Below, one piece after another: positions 1 to 9,215 of a DNA stretch of 62,303 nt. The stretch spans positions 1-62,303 of the forward strand of contig NZ_AJLL01000038.1 of assembly GCF_000317225.1 (NCBI RefSeq). Direction: 5' to 3'. Both the position numbers and the translations under genes were made by a program. Within the stretch, counting starts at the first letter, position 1; each line of letters begins with the position of its first letter. This DNA is from Fischerella thermalis PCC 7521 (GTDB lineage Bacteria > Cyanobacteriota > Cyanobacteriia > Cyanobacteriales > Nostocaceae). The notes below the pieces were generated by a model that was given only the letters and a program-made list of their open reading frames with translations, ran no database searches and was not told the origin of the DNA.

Positions 1-44
1 TCTCTCAAATTGTTATTCCTCGGTTGACTTTAGTTTTGAAAAAT

Positions 45-111
45 CGAACACTGATGAACACAGATGAACACGGATAATCTATCGGTGTGTATCGGTGTGT
101 ATCTGTGTTCG
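45..111. repeat. Dispersed hairpin repeat, family R1, copy 1
   Basis: Imperfect inverted repeat that begins CGAACAC and ends GTGTTCG, built from degenerate units such as ATCGGTGTGT and GATGAACACA. Related copies or half copies lie at 10855, 18883, 23052 and 32655. It lies downstream of the minus-strand DUF4340 gene. No ORF was identified in it. Confidence 0.7.
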
Positions 112-162
112 TTTACCTCAAAATACGAGGTTTAGGTAGAGTATTTCTCAAATTTTAAATTT

Positions 163-783
163 TCACTTCTTTGGCGGTGTGGGTAAATTTAAACTTGGCA
201 ACGGTGTACTTTCACTCTTATTTGGAATTTCTTTCCATTCTGATAATTCTCGATTCACTGCATTTTCAAAATCTGTAGATACCAGTAGCACAGTTACATT
301 ACCATTTGGTTGAGAATTTGGATCGGTTTGAGCATATAAAAAACGACGATTAAAATCAGATTGACCCAAAATTAACTGATGGTTTTGCTGATTTTTGAGT
401 TTAATATCGATAGTTGCTTGTGGTGGAGTTAAGCCAAATTCTCCTAATTGGTTAACAGATGTTGATATAGTGCGATCGCTTTCACCTTTGACCAATAAAT
501 CCATTAAATAAGAAACTATAGCGTCATTTGCTGGCACTTGTTGGGGAGAGGTCATTCGCCATTTTGGACGTTCAGAATTGTTGTTGCGTTCCAAAATAAT
601 AGTGGCATTTTTAGTTTTGATGGATAAAGACTGTACATCATCCTCTTCAAAAGAGAAAATTTGTTGCTTTTTGCTTTTGACTTCTTCTTGCTGATTTTTC
701 CAATAAAATTCATGAAAGGAAACAAAACTTGCTAAACCCAGCATTAGCAGAATCAAAATTAAAGTAGTCTTTTGTAATTTCAT
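163..783 (-). CDS. DUF4340 domain-containing protein, accessory to Gld-type ABC exporter
   Basis: A 206-residue protein with one N-terminal membrane segment (about residues 7-24, rich in Leu/Ile) and a soluble remainder that reads as a DUF4340 domain. The part around residues 75-150 (WRMTSPQQVPAND, then LILGQSDFNRRFLYAQ) is typical of that family. It is the last gene of a four-gene minus-strand cluster (ATPase, permease, GldG-like protein, this one), which is the usual place for DUF4340 proteins next to Gld-like transporters. It is probably anchored in the plasma membrane facing the periplasm and works with the transporter. Its biochemical role is unknown in the family. The C-terminus is Pro/Ser-rich and probably disordered. 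Confidence 0.8.
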   Translation of the reverse strand: MKLQKTTLILILLMLGLASFVSFHEFYWKNQQEEVKSKKQQIFSFEEDDVQSLSIKTKNATIILERNNNSERPKWRMTSPQQVPANDAIVSYLMDLLVKGESDRTISTSVNQLGEFGLTPPQATIDIKLKNQQNHQLILGQSDFNRRFLYAQTDPNSQPNGNVTVLLVSTDFENAVNRELSEWKEIPNKSESTPLPSLNLPTPPKK

Positions 784-843
784 TTTTTAGTCATTTGTCA
801 TTTGTCATTATTGGTTACTAACTACTAACCACTAACTATTTAT

Positions 844-2409
844 TTATCTACGTAACCACCACAAAATAACTGCGACTGCAAACCCAATTAGGGGTAAAAT
901 TAACAGAGAAGATAAAGCTAAAATGCCGGCTTGTGAAGCTGAGAGGTTGATGCGGCGGTTTTTTGGTTCTTTGGGTCGAATGGAAAGGGGTTGGCTGTCC
1001 TGCTGGCTAGCCCAGCTGACGGAGTTGAGAAATACGTCTCCATTTAACTGTTGTGTAAATGAACCATCTGTGGCAAAGTCTGAATCCCCTAGCACTACCA
1101 TGCGTGATTCGCTAGCGGATGGTTTGCTAGGAGTTGGAGTGGCTTTGGTTGCAGCTGGTAGTTTCCGTTTTAAAGCCACGCCCAGGGTAAGGGGTCCTTT
1201 GAGGTCTTTTCCTTGGTTGAATTCCAAGTTCTCGCTGTTGAGATCGCTTTCTGCCCAAGTATTGGGGTAGGGTTTGGTGAGTAATAATTTTGTGGCTTCA
1301 ATACCAGGGATGGGAGTGGTATCAACCGGTCGTGCTAAACGATAAAATGAAATACCGTTACCGAAGTCTTTAGTAATGGGATGTTCTCCGTAATCGGTGA
1401 CAATGGGAACGGCAGGGCCAAGGGCGACGTTACCAGAGACATCAACTGCTAAACGATTATCTAGCTTGACACCCCATTCTTTTAGCAAACTATCAAGTTT
1501 TGGGTCTGTACCTTGATCGATCATCAGTACTAAATTGCCACCTTGATTCAGATAGGTTTGCAAGGCTTTGACTTCAGTAGTAAATAGTTCTCGCTTGGGC
1601 CCCGCTACTACCACGACATTCGCATCACTAGGAACAGTTGATTTCTCCACCAGATTGAGTTGTGCAGTAGTGTAGCTTTTGTTACCTAAAGCTTGGACAG
1701 CTTGGGATATCGCACCTTCACCTGGTGAAAGCGATCGCTCACCATGACCTTGGAGGAAGTAAACTTTAGCTGTGCTAGTACTAGTAATTTGTTGCAGGCT
1801 ATTAGTTAATCTAATTTCTGAAAGGCGATCATTCACGTTGATGACTTGCACTAATTGTCGTTTTTTTCCAGATTCGAGATAGACTTCTCCGTAATCTTTA
1901 ACGCCAAATTTTTCTGTCAATCCTGGTCTAGCTTGGGGGTCAACGTACTCAAATTTAAAGTTGGAATTTTGCTTTTGATAATTTTCCAGCAATTCTCGAT
2001 CTTGGGAATTTTGAGCTACATCAAATACCCAAACTTTAACTGGCTGTTTTAAATTTTGTACCAGTTGTTTAGATTCGGGAGCAAGGGTAAATAACTGAGT
2101 TTCTGTTAAGTCTACTCGCACTTCGTAGCGATTGGCTAAGAAATTAATTAACCCCAAAATTACTAATACTGCTAAAGTTGCAGCTAGGGCATTAGTACCA
2201 GCTTGAGTCGAACGACGTCCCCACCATTTACTCTCTTGGCTTTGCCAGATTAACCATACGCCAATAACTATTGCTCCAGCAATAATAAATGCTAAGGGTA
2301 CTGTTCCCCAAGAATCTGAAACTAGACCAATTGTTAAGCCAGCCGCAACCAGGAATAAACCTGGCCAAATCAAATATTTCCAAAGTTTTTTTCTCGGGAT
2401 ACTTTTCAT
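844..2409 (-). CDS. GldG-like ABC transporter auxiliary membrane protein
   Basis: A 521-residue protein matching the Gld family (ABC-type uncharacterised transport, auxiliary component). Three hydrophobic segments lie in the first 95 residues and one at the C-terminus (about 497-518). Between them is a large soluble domain that reads like the GldG/ABC-auxiliary domain (LFTLAPESKQLVQNL, FLQGHGERSLSPGEG, LVLMIDQGTDPKLDSLL). It lies 123 bases downstream of the permease gene and upstream of the DUF4340 gene, all on the minus strand, so one transcript is likely. In Bacteroidetes such systems serve gliding and secretion. In cyanobacteria the substrate is not established, so only a membrane transport role is inferred. 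Confidence 0.85.
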   Translation of the reverse strand: MKSIPRKKLWKYLIWPGLFLVAAGLTIGLVSDSWGTVPLAFIIAGAIVIGVWLIWQSQESKWWGRRSTQAGTNALAATLAVLVILGLINFLANRYEVRVDLTETQLFTLAPESKQLVQNLKQPVKVWVFDVAQNSQDRELLENYQKQNSNFKFEYVDPQARPGLTEKFGVKDYGEVYLESGKKRQLVQVINVNDRLSEIRLTNSLQQITSTSTAKVYFLQGHGERSLSPGEGAISQAVQALGNKSYTTAQLNLVEKSTVPSDANVVVVAGPKRELFTTEVKALQTYLNQGGNLVLMIDQGTDPKLDSLLKEWGVKLDNRLAVDVSGNVALGPAVPIVTDYGEHPITKDFGNGISFYRLARPVDTTPIPGIEATKLLLTKPYPNTWAESDLNSENLEFNQGKDLKGPLTLGVALKRKLPAATKATPTPSKPSASESRMVVLGDSDFATDGSFTQQLNGDVFLNSVSWASQQDSQPLSIRPKEPKNRRINLSASQAGILALSSLLILPLIGFAVAVILWWLRR

Positions 2410-2410
2410 G

Positions 2411-2459
2411 ATTAGTTAGTTGTTAGTTGTTAGTTGTTAGTTGTTGGTTGTTGGTTGGT
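2411..2459. repeat. Short tandem repeat array (TTAGTTG type)
   Basis: Seven-base units TTAGTTG run about six times and change to TTGGTTG at the right side. The array lies in the spacer between the permease and GldG-like genes and therefore inside the predicted transcript. It belongs to the STRR class known from filamentous cyanobacteria. Confidence 0.8.
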
Positions 2460-2532
2460 AGGGGTTTATTTTTCACACAACAACAAACCACGAACAAGTA
2501 ATTCCAAACAACCATCAACAATCAACCAATAT

Positions 2533-3345
2533 TTACTGTCGTTGAAAGCGGAGTGCATCAATAGATTGTGCTGTGAGAAAGATACCTAAAATAATGTAAC
2601 TGCTAAACAAGATAATGCTACTAGTATCAAAAATCCCTTGAATGAGATTGTTGTAATGTTTTAGCAGTGACAAATAACCCAAAGCTTGCCCGATGGGGCC
2701 GCTGATATTTTTAGCAATTAAATCTACAAATAGCAGTAATAAAATGACAGCAAAAGTGAGGACAGCAGCTAAAATAGTGCTGTCTGTCAAGGAAGAAATA
2801 AACATTCCTAAAGATAAAATTGCTGCTGCCAATAAGATTAATGCCAAATGTCCCAGCAGCGGAATTGTGGGAGACATGGGTGGAGTTGACGCACTCAACG
2901 CGATCGCTTCCAATGCCAGCATTGGCAGTACCATTGTGATAAAAAATGTCAGCACGCCTAATAATTTACCAACAGCTACTGCCCAGTTAGTAACTGGCGA
3001 TGTTGCTAAGAGTTCTAAAGTACCACGTTTGCGTTCCTCGGCATAAAGTCCCATCGAAAGAATCGGCAGCACAAACAATAACAGCCATCCCATCCGGTCT
3101 AAAAATGCCCGCACAAATTCGTAAGGCACATCTATCGGTGGTACTGGCACTCCGAATTGTTGTCCTTGTAAATCTAATGCCGTGACTGCTGCCAGAATGC
3201 CATCTGGGCCCATCAAAATCAAGATAAAAAATAACCCAGCTAAAAACCAAAAAACGCCAGCGATCGCATAAGCTAAAGGCGAAACAAAATAACCCTGTAA
3301 TTCTCGGCGATAAATGGCAATAATATTACTCAGTACTACACCCAT
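2533..3345 (-). CDS. ABC-2 type transporter permease (GldF-like)
   Basis: A 270-residue integral membrane protein with about six hydrophobic segments. Near the N-terminus it has the ABC-2 permease signature IYRRELQGYFVSPLAY, and in the middle the conserved stretch YAEERKRGTLELLATSPV, which in this family forms the coupling region to the ATPase. Its start codon (3343-3345) directly follows the stop codon of the ATPase gene (3346-3348), so the two are probably translationally coupled. Together they should form the membrane channel and motor of a Gld-type exporter whose substrate cannot be read from the sequence. Confidence 0.88.
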   Translation of the reverse strand: MGVVLSNIIAIYRRELQGYFVSPLAYAIAGVFWFLAGLFFILILMGPDGILAAVTALDLQGQQFGVPVPPIDVPYEFVRAFLDRMGWLLLFVLPILSMGLYAEERKRGTLELLATSPVTNWAVAVGKLLGVLTFFITMVLPMLALEAIALSASTPPMSPTIPLLGHLALILLAAAILSLGMFISSLTDSTILAAVLTFAVILLLLFVDLIAKNISGPIGQALGYLSLLKHYNNLIQGIFDTSSIILFSSYIILGIFLTAQSIDALRFQRQ

Positions 3346-4374
3346 CTAGGCCGCTTCCTCCTCATTGGTGGTTGAGTCTGCCTCAGTTTGCATGTTCTTT
3401 TCTTCTGTGGTCAGCTGTAAGAATACATCTTCCAGGGTGGCACTGACACGACGCATTTCATACAAATCAAATCCTGAATGCAATAGGGCTGCGGCAATAT
3501 GTTTGCCTGGTTCTACACCTGGTTGGGATATCACTCGCAGGTAAGCACGATTGTCTTTAGGGGAGTAACCATGCATCCCTGCTAAAGGAATTGATTCTAC
3601 CTGACTCACACCCGGCAAATTGAGCAATACTTGTTTAGCTAAATTTGCTTCGCCCTCTATTTCTAATTCATAGCCAGAACCACCTGTCAACTGGGTTAGT
3701 AATTGTTCTGGTGTGTTAGTTGCTACAACTTTTCCGCGATTGATGATGGTGACGCGGCTACAGGTCATACTCACTTCTGGCAAAATGTGGGTAGAAAGAA
3801 TAATAGTGTGAGTTCCAGCCAAGCTTTTAATTAAATTTCGCACCTCAATAATTTGTCGAGGGTCGAGTCCAACGGTAGGTTCGTCCAGAATTATAGCTGG
3901 TGGATCGTGAACAATTGCTTGGGCGATGCCAACACGCTGTCTGTATCCTTTAGAAAGTTTGCGAATAATGACGTGACGTTTGTCTTGCAAGTTGCAGCGT
4001 TCAATTGCGGCTTTCACTTTGGTAGTGCGATCGCCTGCTGGTACTCCCTTAATCCGCGCCACAAAATACAAAAATCCTTCCACCGTCATTTCTGGATATA
4101 ACGGCGGTGTCTCTGGTAAATAACCAATCTTTTGCCGTACCTGCAAAGACTGTTCATGGACATCAAAGCCAGCAATTCTCGCCGTACCACTCGTTGCGGG
4201 TAAATAACCGGCTAAAATCCGCATCGTCGTAGTTTTGCCAGCACCATTTGGCCCCAAAAACCCGAGAATTTCTCCTGCTTCGACGCTAAAAGTCACATCA
4301 GTAATTGCTTGGGTTGAACCGTATATTTTACTTAAATGATCGACTTCAATCATTGGTTTAGGCAAATTATGCAT
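3346..4374 (-). CDS. ABC transporter ATP-binding protein (GldA/CcmA-like)
   Basis: A 342-residue ABC ATPase. Walker A is GPNGAGKT at residues 41-48, the signature motif LSKGYRQ at 140-146, and Walker B with catalytic Glu is IILDEP at about 161-166. A C-terminal extension after residue 220 resembles the regulatory domain of export-type ATPases of the ABC-2 class. It is the first gene of the exporter operon. A second Met at codon 8 (MIEVDHLSKIYG) matches where many homologues begin, so the start could be at 4353. A palindrome sits immediately upstream of the start. It probably energises export through the adjacent permease. Confidence 0.9.
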   Translation of the reverse strand: MHNLPKPMIEVDHLSKIYGSTQAITDVTFSVEAGEILGFLGPNGAGKTTTMRILAGYLPATSGTARIAGFDVHEQSLQVRQKIGYLPETPPLYPEMTVEGFLYFVARIKGVPAGDRTTKVKAAIERCNLQDKRHVIIRKLSKGYRQRVGIAQAIVHDPPAIILDEPTVGLDPRQIIEVRNLIKSLAGTHTIILSTHILPEVSMTCSRVTIINRGKVVATNTPEQLLTQLTGGSGYELEIEGEANLAKQVLLNLPGVSQVESIPLAGMHGYSPKDNRAYLRVISQPGVEPGKHIAAALLHSGFDLYEMRRVSATLEDVFLQLTTEEKNMQTEADSTTNEEEAA

Positions 4375-4380
4375 AAATAA

Positions 4381-4431
4381 ACCCGGTTTCTATATTACAT
4401 TCGCCCTTTAGGCGTTTGCAGGAAACCGGGT
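4381..4431. repeat. Palindromic repeat in the leader of the ABC operon
   Basis: Arms ACCCGGTTTC (4381-4390) and GAAACCGGGT (4422-4431) flank a small inner hairpin CGCC-CTTTA-GGCG. It begins seven bases upstream of the ATPase start codon, so the element forms a stable structure in the mRNA leader or marks an inserted repeat. Confidence 0.8.
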
Positions 4432-4569
4432 CTTTACATTTTAAGTGATTTGTGCAAAAAAGCTGGTCTAATGTGAGTTTCGATGAGTCCTGTGTTGACC
4501 TCTTCCCCAACTCATTTCCTTGTAGGACAGGAGAGTAAAACCCTAATTTGTCACCGTTCTTTCCTTGGC

Positions 4570-4860
4570 TTAGGGTTCTCCGTTGCGGAAGCGTTTCCTA
4601 ATATATGTAAGTACATCGACTATGGCGATCGCTTTTTGTTGATTACCCAATAACAGCAACACCAACACAATCCCAGCGTTGATTGGCAATACCAACAATA
4701 GCAGTGTAAGAGTAGCTAAATTTTTCAACAACGAGGAATTGATTGTGTCATGATATTTTGTTTTTGTTTTGTTTTTGTTTCCCAGTTTTAACACTAGTAC
4801 CTTTTTTCTCTCTGCTAACTCTGTGCCTCTGTGGTTTAAAAGTAATTTATTTAACCACAA
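4570..4860 (-). CDS. Doubtful small hydrophobic ORF
   Basis: A 96-codon frame. Its first third (HRGTELAERKK) is simply the translation of a dispersed palindromic repeat, and codons 27-35 are a low-complexity Lys/Thr/Asn stretch. The second half has a plausible membrane hairpin (LATLTLLLLVLP, then GIVLVLLLLG) followed by a basic tail. I do not recognise a family. If a real gene exists, it is probably shorter and starts inside the frame. It is listed because the 670-base gap 4375-5047 otherwise holds only repeats. Confidence 0.2.
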   Translation of the reverse strand: MWLNKLLLNHRGTELAERKKVLVLKLGNKNKTKTKYHDTINSSLLKNLATLTLLLLVLPINAGIVLVLLLLGNQQKAIAIVDVLTYIRKRFRNGEP

Positions 4861-4881
4861 AAACGCAGAGAATACAGAGTT
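4816..4881. repeat. Dispersed inverted repeat, family R2, copy 1
   Basis: The left arm AACTCTGTGCCTCTGTGGTT and right arm AACCACAAAAACGCAGAG followed by AATACAGAGTT form a long imperfect hairpin. Sister copies with the core TTGGTGGTT / AACCACCAA lie at 19863, 46177 and 56782. Confidence 0.7.
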
Positions 4882-5047
4882 AAGATAGCTTGCAAGGGCT
4901 AGTGAATTTACAACCCCAATGTTTTTTTTACAGTGTTTGACTTAATTCAACAAGTACCGATTGCAAGACAATGAACACTGTTACTTTCTCAGAAAACAGG
5001 GGAATTATATATCTATGGTCTGATTTTTATTTGCTAATTAAGTAGTG

Positions 5048-5836
5048 ATGTTAGTTTTCTCTCGTCAAACTATAGGTGCATTTTTTACAGCTTGTCTGTG
5101 TGTTTTTGGTGTTAGTTTGTTGCAATTTCCACATATGCAGCAACTAATATCAAATCATAAAACCACTTCATTAGAAACTTTAGAAAGACAAATAAAAAAA
5201 GAAAAACTTCGACTGAATTTGCTCAAACAAATGCCAAGTTTTGGCTACAATAACTTAGTAGCTAACTGGGTATATCTTGATTTTTTACAATACTTTGGTG
5301 ATGATGAAGTTCGTGCGAAAACAGGTTACGGTCTTAGCCCAGAATATTTTGAAGTAATCTTGCGACGAGATCCACGATTTTTAGAAGCTTACTTGAGTCT
5401 TTCTACCAGCACTTCTATGTATGCTGCTATGCCAGAGCGTTCTATAGCATTAATGAAAAATGGCTTAAAATCTCTTTCCCCTTGGGTTCCCTATAAATCT
5501 TACTATGTGTGGCGTTATAAGGGCATTGATGAATTATTATTTTTGGGAGATTCTCATAATGCTAAACAATCTTTTCAAGAAGCCGCAAACTGGGCTAATA
5601 AACATACAGATGAAGAAAGTAAACAGGTAGCGGAAATTTCCCAAAAAACAGCTGAATTTTTAAGACGTAATCCTGATAGTAAATATGCTCAAATTGCGAC
5701 TTGGATGATGGTATTAAATAATCAGGTTGACGAAAAAACTCGCCAAAGAGCAATTAATGCTATTAAAGCTTTAGGAGGAACAGTCATTAAAAATCCTGAC
5801 GGTTCTACTAGGATTAAATTACCTCAGCAAGATTGA
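5048..5836 (+). CDS. Conserved cyanobacterial hypothetical protein, membrane-anchored
   Basis: A 262-residue protein if started at the ATG; a GTG lies one codon earlier. Residues 5-28 form a signal anchor or signal peptide. A basic, coiled-coil-like stretch follows (LETLERQIKKEKLRLNLLKQ), then a region rich in aromatic residues (NLVANWVYLDFLQYFGDDEVR) and helical TPR-like segments. No catalytic motif is visible, and I know no assigned function. It stands alone, with a repeat-filled spacer on each side. The even codon use and lack of internal repeat sequence support a real gene, probably an extracytoplasmic or thylakoid-associated helical protein. Confidence 0.75.
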   Translation: MLVFSRQTIGAFFTACLCVFGVSLLQFPHMQQLISNHKTTSLETLERQIKKEKLRLNLLKQMPSFGYNNLVANWVYLDFLQYFGDDEVRAKTGYGLSPEYFEVILRRDPRFLEAYLSLSTSTSMYAAMPERSIALMKNGLKSLSPWVPYKSYYVWRYKGIDELLFLGDSHNAKQSFQEAANWANKHTDEESKQVAEISQKTAEFLRRNPDSKYAQIATWMMVLNNQVDEKTRQRAINAIKALGGTVIKNPDGSTRIKLPQQD

Positions 5837-5875
5837 GTCAATTGTCATTTGTTGTTTGTTGGTTGTTAATGGTTG

Positions 5876-5901
5876 TAGAGACGTGTCATGGCACGTCTCT
5901 A
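5876..5901. repeat. Palindromic repeat, AGACGTG family
   Basis: Arms TAGAGACGTG and CACGTCTCTA surround TCATGG. It lies 40 bases after the stop codon of the upstream gene, so it could act as a transcription-ending hairpin, but it lacks a T-run. A perfect version is at 61567, and decayed relatives are at 13444 and 40786. Confidence 0.75.
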
Positions 5902-5968
5902 GATTGGTTAGTGGTTAGTAGTTTACTACTCTCCCTTGTCTCCCGTGTCCCCAATCCCCACCTCCCCC

Positions 5969-6775
5969 ATGTCCTTCTACTGGTACGACGGTCAATTAAT
6001 TTATTCCCAAACTATAGAGTTACCGATTGATGATCCAGGCTTGATTTATGGAGCGACGGTTTTTACAACTTTGCGCGTCTATGATCACTCGTTAGATCAG
6101 AAATTAACCAACTGGCAAGCTCACTGCGATCGCTTGAAATTTAGCTTGCAGGTTTTTGATTGGTCTTTACCAGATTTTGGGCAATTGCGTCAAGGTGCAG
6201 AATTAATGATGGCCCATTTCCCCGTCCTGAGAATATCTGTATTTCCTGATGGGCGGGAATGGATTACTGGTAGGGAATTACCAAAAGATTTAGCAGAAAA
6301 ACAAAATCATGGCGTTTCAGCTGTCTTAGCCCCACTGAAATACAATCGCAGTTTACCCAATCATAAAACCGGAAATTATCTCAGTGCTTGGTTAGCCAGA
6401 AATTATGCCCAGAAATTAAATGCTCAAGAAGCGATATTAGTAGATACTCTGGGCAATTGGCTTGAAACGACTACAGGTAATCTTTTCGGGTGGTGGGATG
6501 GTTGCTGGTGGACACCTCCCCTATTGGTAGGAATTTTACCGGGAATAATGCGATCGCAACTGATCAACTGGTTGCAACAACAGCAGCAGATAGTGCGTGA
6601 GGAACCCTGGACACCAGAACTAGTTAAAAAATTGGAAGCGATCGCCTATTGTAACAGTGTGGTTGAAATTGTTCCGATCCACACCGTCATTCAGCCTTCA
6701 GGATCGCTAAAATATAATCCCTACCATCCTTGTTTTCAACAAATACAGAAATTCTTAAAGATACACGATGGCTGA
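5969..6775 (+). CDS. Class IV aminotransferase, aminodeoxychorismate lyase-like
   Basis: A 268-residue fold-type IV PLP enzyme from the ATG at 5969. An upstream in-frame GTG would only add residues read from a Pro/Ser-coding C-rich spacer. Visible family features are the N-terminal WYDGQLI, the likely PLP lysine K133 in NHKTGNYL, the phosphate-binding ETTTGNLF at 166-173, and the GILPGIMRSQL segment. Cyanobacterial proteins of this type are annotated as 4-amino-4-deoxychorismate lyase (folate pathway) or branched-chain/D-amino-acid aminotransferase-like. The exact substrate cannot be fixed from sequence. It is followed by a clear hairpin terminator. Confidence 0.8.
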   Translation: MSFYWYDGQLIYSQTIELPIDDPGLIYGATVFTTLRVYDHSLDQKLTNWQAHCDRLKFSLQVFDWSLPDFGQLRQGAELMMAHFPVLRISVFPDGREWITGRELPKDLAEKQNHGVSAVLAPLKYNRSLPNHKTGNYLSAWLARNYAQKLNAQEAILVDTLGNWLETTTGNLFGWWDGCWWTPPLLVGILPGIMRSQLINWLQQQQQIVREEPWTPELVKKLEAIAYCNSVVEIVPIHTVIQPSGSLKYNPYHPCFQQIQKFLKIHDG

Positions 6776-6814
6776 GAAAAACATATTAAACTTTCTACCT
6801 CCCGACTTGAAAGT

Positions 6815-6879
6815 AACCTCACCCCGGCTACGTCACCCCTCTCCGCGAGTTCGGAGAGGGGTTGGGGGTGAGGTTTTTT
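6815..6879 (+). terminator. Rho-independent terminator with repeat-like long stem
   Basis: The outer arms AACCTCACCCC (6815-6825) and GGGGTGAGGTT (6865-6875) enclose an inner perfect stem CCCCTCTCCG / CGGAGAGGGG. The structure runs into TTTTTT. It ends the aminotransferase transcript and insulates ftsH. Confidence 0.85.
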
Positions 6880-7026
6880 ATACTTGGTGGTGAAATCATC
6901 AGGACTGCCCCTGACCTCTGGCTTAATGTACTAGCATTGTAGGTGTGGAATTTGGTATACCTTAAGATAAGTTAACATAATTCTTAGAAATGCCCTCGCA
7001 GGAAAAATTTAGGAGGATTGACCTCA

Positions 7027-8871
7027 GTGAATAATAAACGGTGGAGAAATGCGGGGCTGTACGCACTGCTTTTTATTGTTGTCATTGCTCTTGGGACAGC
7101 ATTTTTTGACAAGCAACCCCAAAGCAGAGAGACATGGCGATACAGTCAATTTATTCAAGAAGTCCGAGCTGGCAAGGTAGAAAAAGTCAGTATTAGTGCG
7201 GATCGGTCTACAGCTGTAGTCACTCCCAAATTCGATTCCAAGAAGAAATTGGTGACTTTGGTTAATGACCCTAACCTCATTAACGAACTTAACGAACAAA
7301 ACGTTGATATTATTGTTTTACCTCAAACCGACGAAGGATTCTGGTTTAAGGCTCTCAGCAGTTTATTCTTCCCTGTATTACTTCTGGTTGGCTTGTTCTT
7401 CTTGTTGCGTCGTGCCCAAAATGGCCCTGGTAGCCAAGCTATGAACTTTGGTAAATCCAAAGCCAGAGTGCAAATGGAGCCACAAACCCAAGTTACCTTT
7501 GGGGATGTTGCTGGTATTGACCAAGCCAAGCTGGAATTAAACGAAGTCGTAGACTTTTTGAAAAACGCTGATCGCTTTACTGCTGTTGGAGCCAAAATTC
7601 CTAAAGGTGTGTTGCTAGTAGGCCCTCCAGGAACTGGTAAAACCTTGTTGGCTCGTGCTGTTGCAGGTGAAGCAGGTGTCCCTTTCTTCTCCATCTCTGG
7701 TTCTGAGTTTGTAGAAATGTTTGTGGGTGTGGGTGCGTCCCGCGTCCGTGACTTATTCGAGCAAGCTAAAGCCAATGCACCTTGCATCGTCTTCATCGAT
7801 GAAATTGATGCTGTTGGTCGTCAGCGTGGTGCAGGTTTAGGCGGCGGTAACGATGAACGGGAACAAACCCTCAACCAGTTACTTACAGAAATGGATGGTT
7901 TTGAAGGTAACACCGGCATCATTATTATTGCCGCTACTAACCGTCCTGACGTTTTGGATGCAGCCTTATTGCGTCCTGGTCGCTTCGACCGTCAAGTAGT
8001 TGTAGACCGCCCAGACTATTCTGGACGTGTGGAAATTCTCAAAGTTCACGCCCGTGGCAAGACTCTAGCAAAAGATGTGGACTTAGATAAAATCGCCCGT
8101 CGGACTCCTGGGTTTACAGGTGCGGATCTATCTAACCTGCTTAACGAAGCCGCGATTCTAGCAGCACGTCGCAACCTGACCGAAATTTCGATGGATGAAA
8201 TTAACGATGCGATCGATCGCGTTTTGGCAGGACCAGAAAAGAAAGACCGGGTAATGAGCGAAAAGCGTAAAGAACTGGTAGCATACCACGAAGCTGGTCA
8301 CGCTTTAGTTGGGGCGCTGATGCCAGACTATGACCCTGTGCAAAAAATTAGCATCATTCCCCGTGGTCGTGCAGGCGGTTTAACTTGGTTTACCCCCAGC
8401 GAAGACCGTATGGATAGCGGTTTGTATAGCCGTTCCTATCTAGAAAATCAGATGGCGGTAGCATTAGGTGGTCGTATCGCTGAAGAATTAATTTTTGGTG
8501 AAGAAGAAGTTACAACCGGTGCTTCTAACGATCTACAACAAGTAGCACGCGTTGCTCGCCAAATGGTAACTCGCTTCGGTATGAGCGATAAACTCGGCCC
8601 AGTTGCCCTTGGTCGCCAGCAAGGCAATATGTTCTTAGGTCGCGATATCATGTCAGAACGTGATTTCTCTGAAGAAACTGCTGCTGCTATTGATGAAGAA
8701 GTTCGTCAATTAGTGGATTCAGCTTATGCGCGTGCTAAGCAAGTATTGACAGATAACCGCCACGTTCTCGATCAACTTGCACAAATGTTAGTTGAGAAGG
8801 AAACTGTAGATGCCGAAGAGTTACAAGAACTTTTGGCAAACAACGATGTGAAAACAGCAGCTTTTGCGTAA
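7027..8871 (+). CDS. ftsH: ATP-dependent zinc metalloprotease FtsH
   Basis: A membrane-bound AAA+ protease that degrades damaged membrane proteins such as photosystem II D1. The start is taken as the GTG at 7027, ten bases after AGGAGG (7011-7016). The TTG at 7018 lies only one base from that site and is unlikely. Counted from TTG, the sequence shows two membrane segments (about 13-30 and 108-130), Walker A GPPGTGKT (202-209), Walker B VFIDEID (258-264), the second region of homology ending in LLRPGR (about 317-322), the zinc site HEAGH (424-428) and a third ligand Asp near 505. The length is normal. Cyanobacteria carry several FtsH paralogues acting as hetero-hexamers, and which one this is cannot be decided here. 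Confidence 0.96.
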   Translation: MNNKRWRNAGLYALLFIVVIALGTAFFDKQPQSRETWRYSQFIQEVRAGKVEKVSISADRSTAVVTPKFDSKKKLVTLVNDPNLINELNEQNVDIIVLPQTDEGFWFKALSSLFFPVLLLVGLFFLLRRAQNGPGSQAMNFGKSKARVQMEPQTQVTFGDVAGIDQAKLELNEVVDFLKNADRFTAVGAKIPKGVLLVGPPGTGKTLLARAVAGEAGVPFFSISGSEFVEMFVGVGASRVRDLFEQAKANAPCIVFIDEIDAVGRQRGAGLGGGNDEREQTLNQLLTEMDGFEGNTGIIIIAATNRPDVLDAALLRPGRFDRQVVVDRPDYSGRVEILKVHARGKTLAKDVDLDKIARRTPGFTGADLSNLLNEAAILAARRNLTEISMDEINDAIDRVLAGPEKKDRVMSEKRKELVAYHEAGHALVGALMPDYDPVQKISIIPRGRAGGLTWFTPSEDRMDSGLYSRSYLENQMAVALGGRIAEELIFGEEEVTTGASNDLQQVARVARQMVTRFGMSDKLGPVALGRQQGNMFLGRDIMSERDFSEETAAAIDEEVRQLVDSAYARAKQVLTDNRHVLDQLAQMLVEKETVDAEELQELLANNDVKTAAFA

Positions 8872-8931
8872 TTTTTGGGGAGTCAAGAGAAAAATAATTA
8901 ACTCTTAATTGTTAACCCATAACTCTTATAT

Positions 8932-8974
8932 ATCAGGGCAATTCTTGGATTTCCTAAGATTGCCCTGATTTTTT
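8932..8974 (+). terminator. Rho-independent terminator of ftsH
   Basis: A perfect 11-base stem ATCAGGGCAAT / ATTGCCCTGAT with a 16-base loop that can pair further, followed by TTTTTT. It lies 60 bases after the ftsH stop codon. Confidence 0.93.
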
Positions 8975-9215
8975 AAGTTAGGTGGTAATTGAGGAAAATC
9001 CTATCTGATGTGTGAGAATCCCAAAGCTTAGATCCCCCAAAACGCGATCGCGAATTCGAGGCTTAAGTCAATTTTTAACTGAACCGTATTGTACTATCAG
9101 CCAATAGTTAATTCAGGGAGTGCGATCGCTTAGACTCATTGAAGCACCTACTAGCTTGTGTTACCTAATTGATGCGATCGCCCAATCCACAAATATCAAA
9201 TTTTTGTTTAAAAAT
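8975..9215. other. Spacer between ftsH and the GH57 gene, with remnant repeat end
   Basis: There is no convincing gene. It contains several HIP1 octamers and, at 9079-9091, the 13-mer CTGAACCGTATTG. The same 13-mer forms one terminal inverted repeat of the element at 54036-54138, so this may be a relic of that element. Confidence 0.5.
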
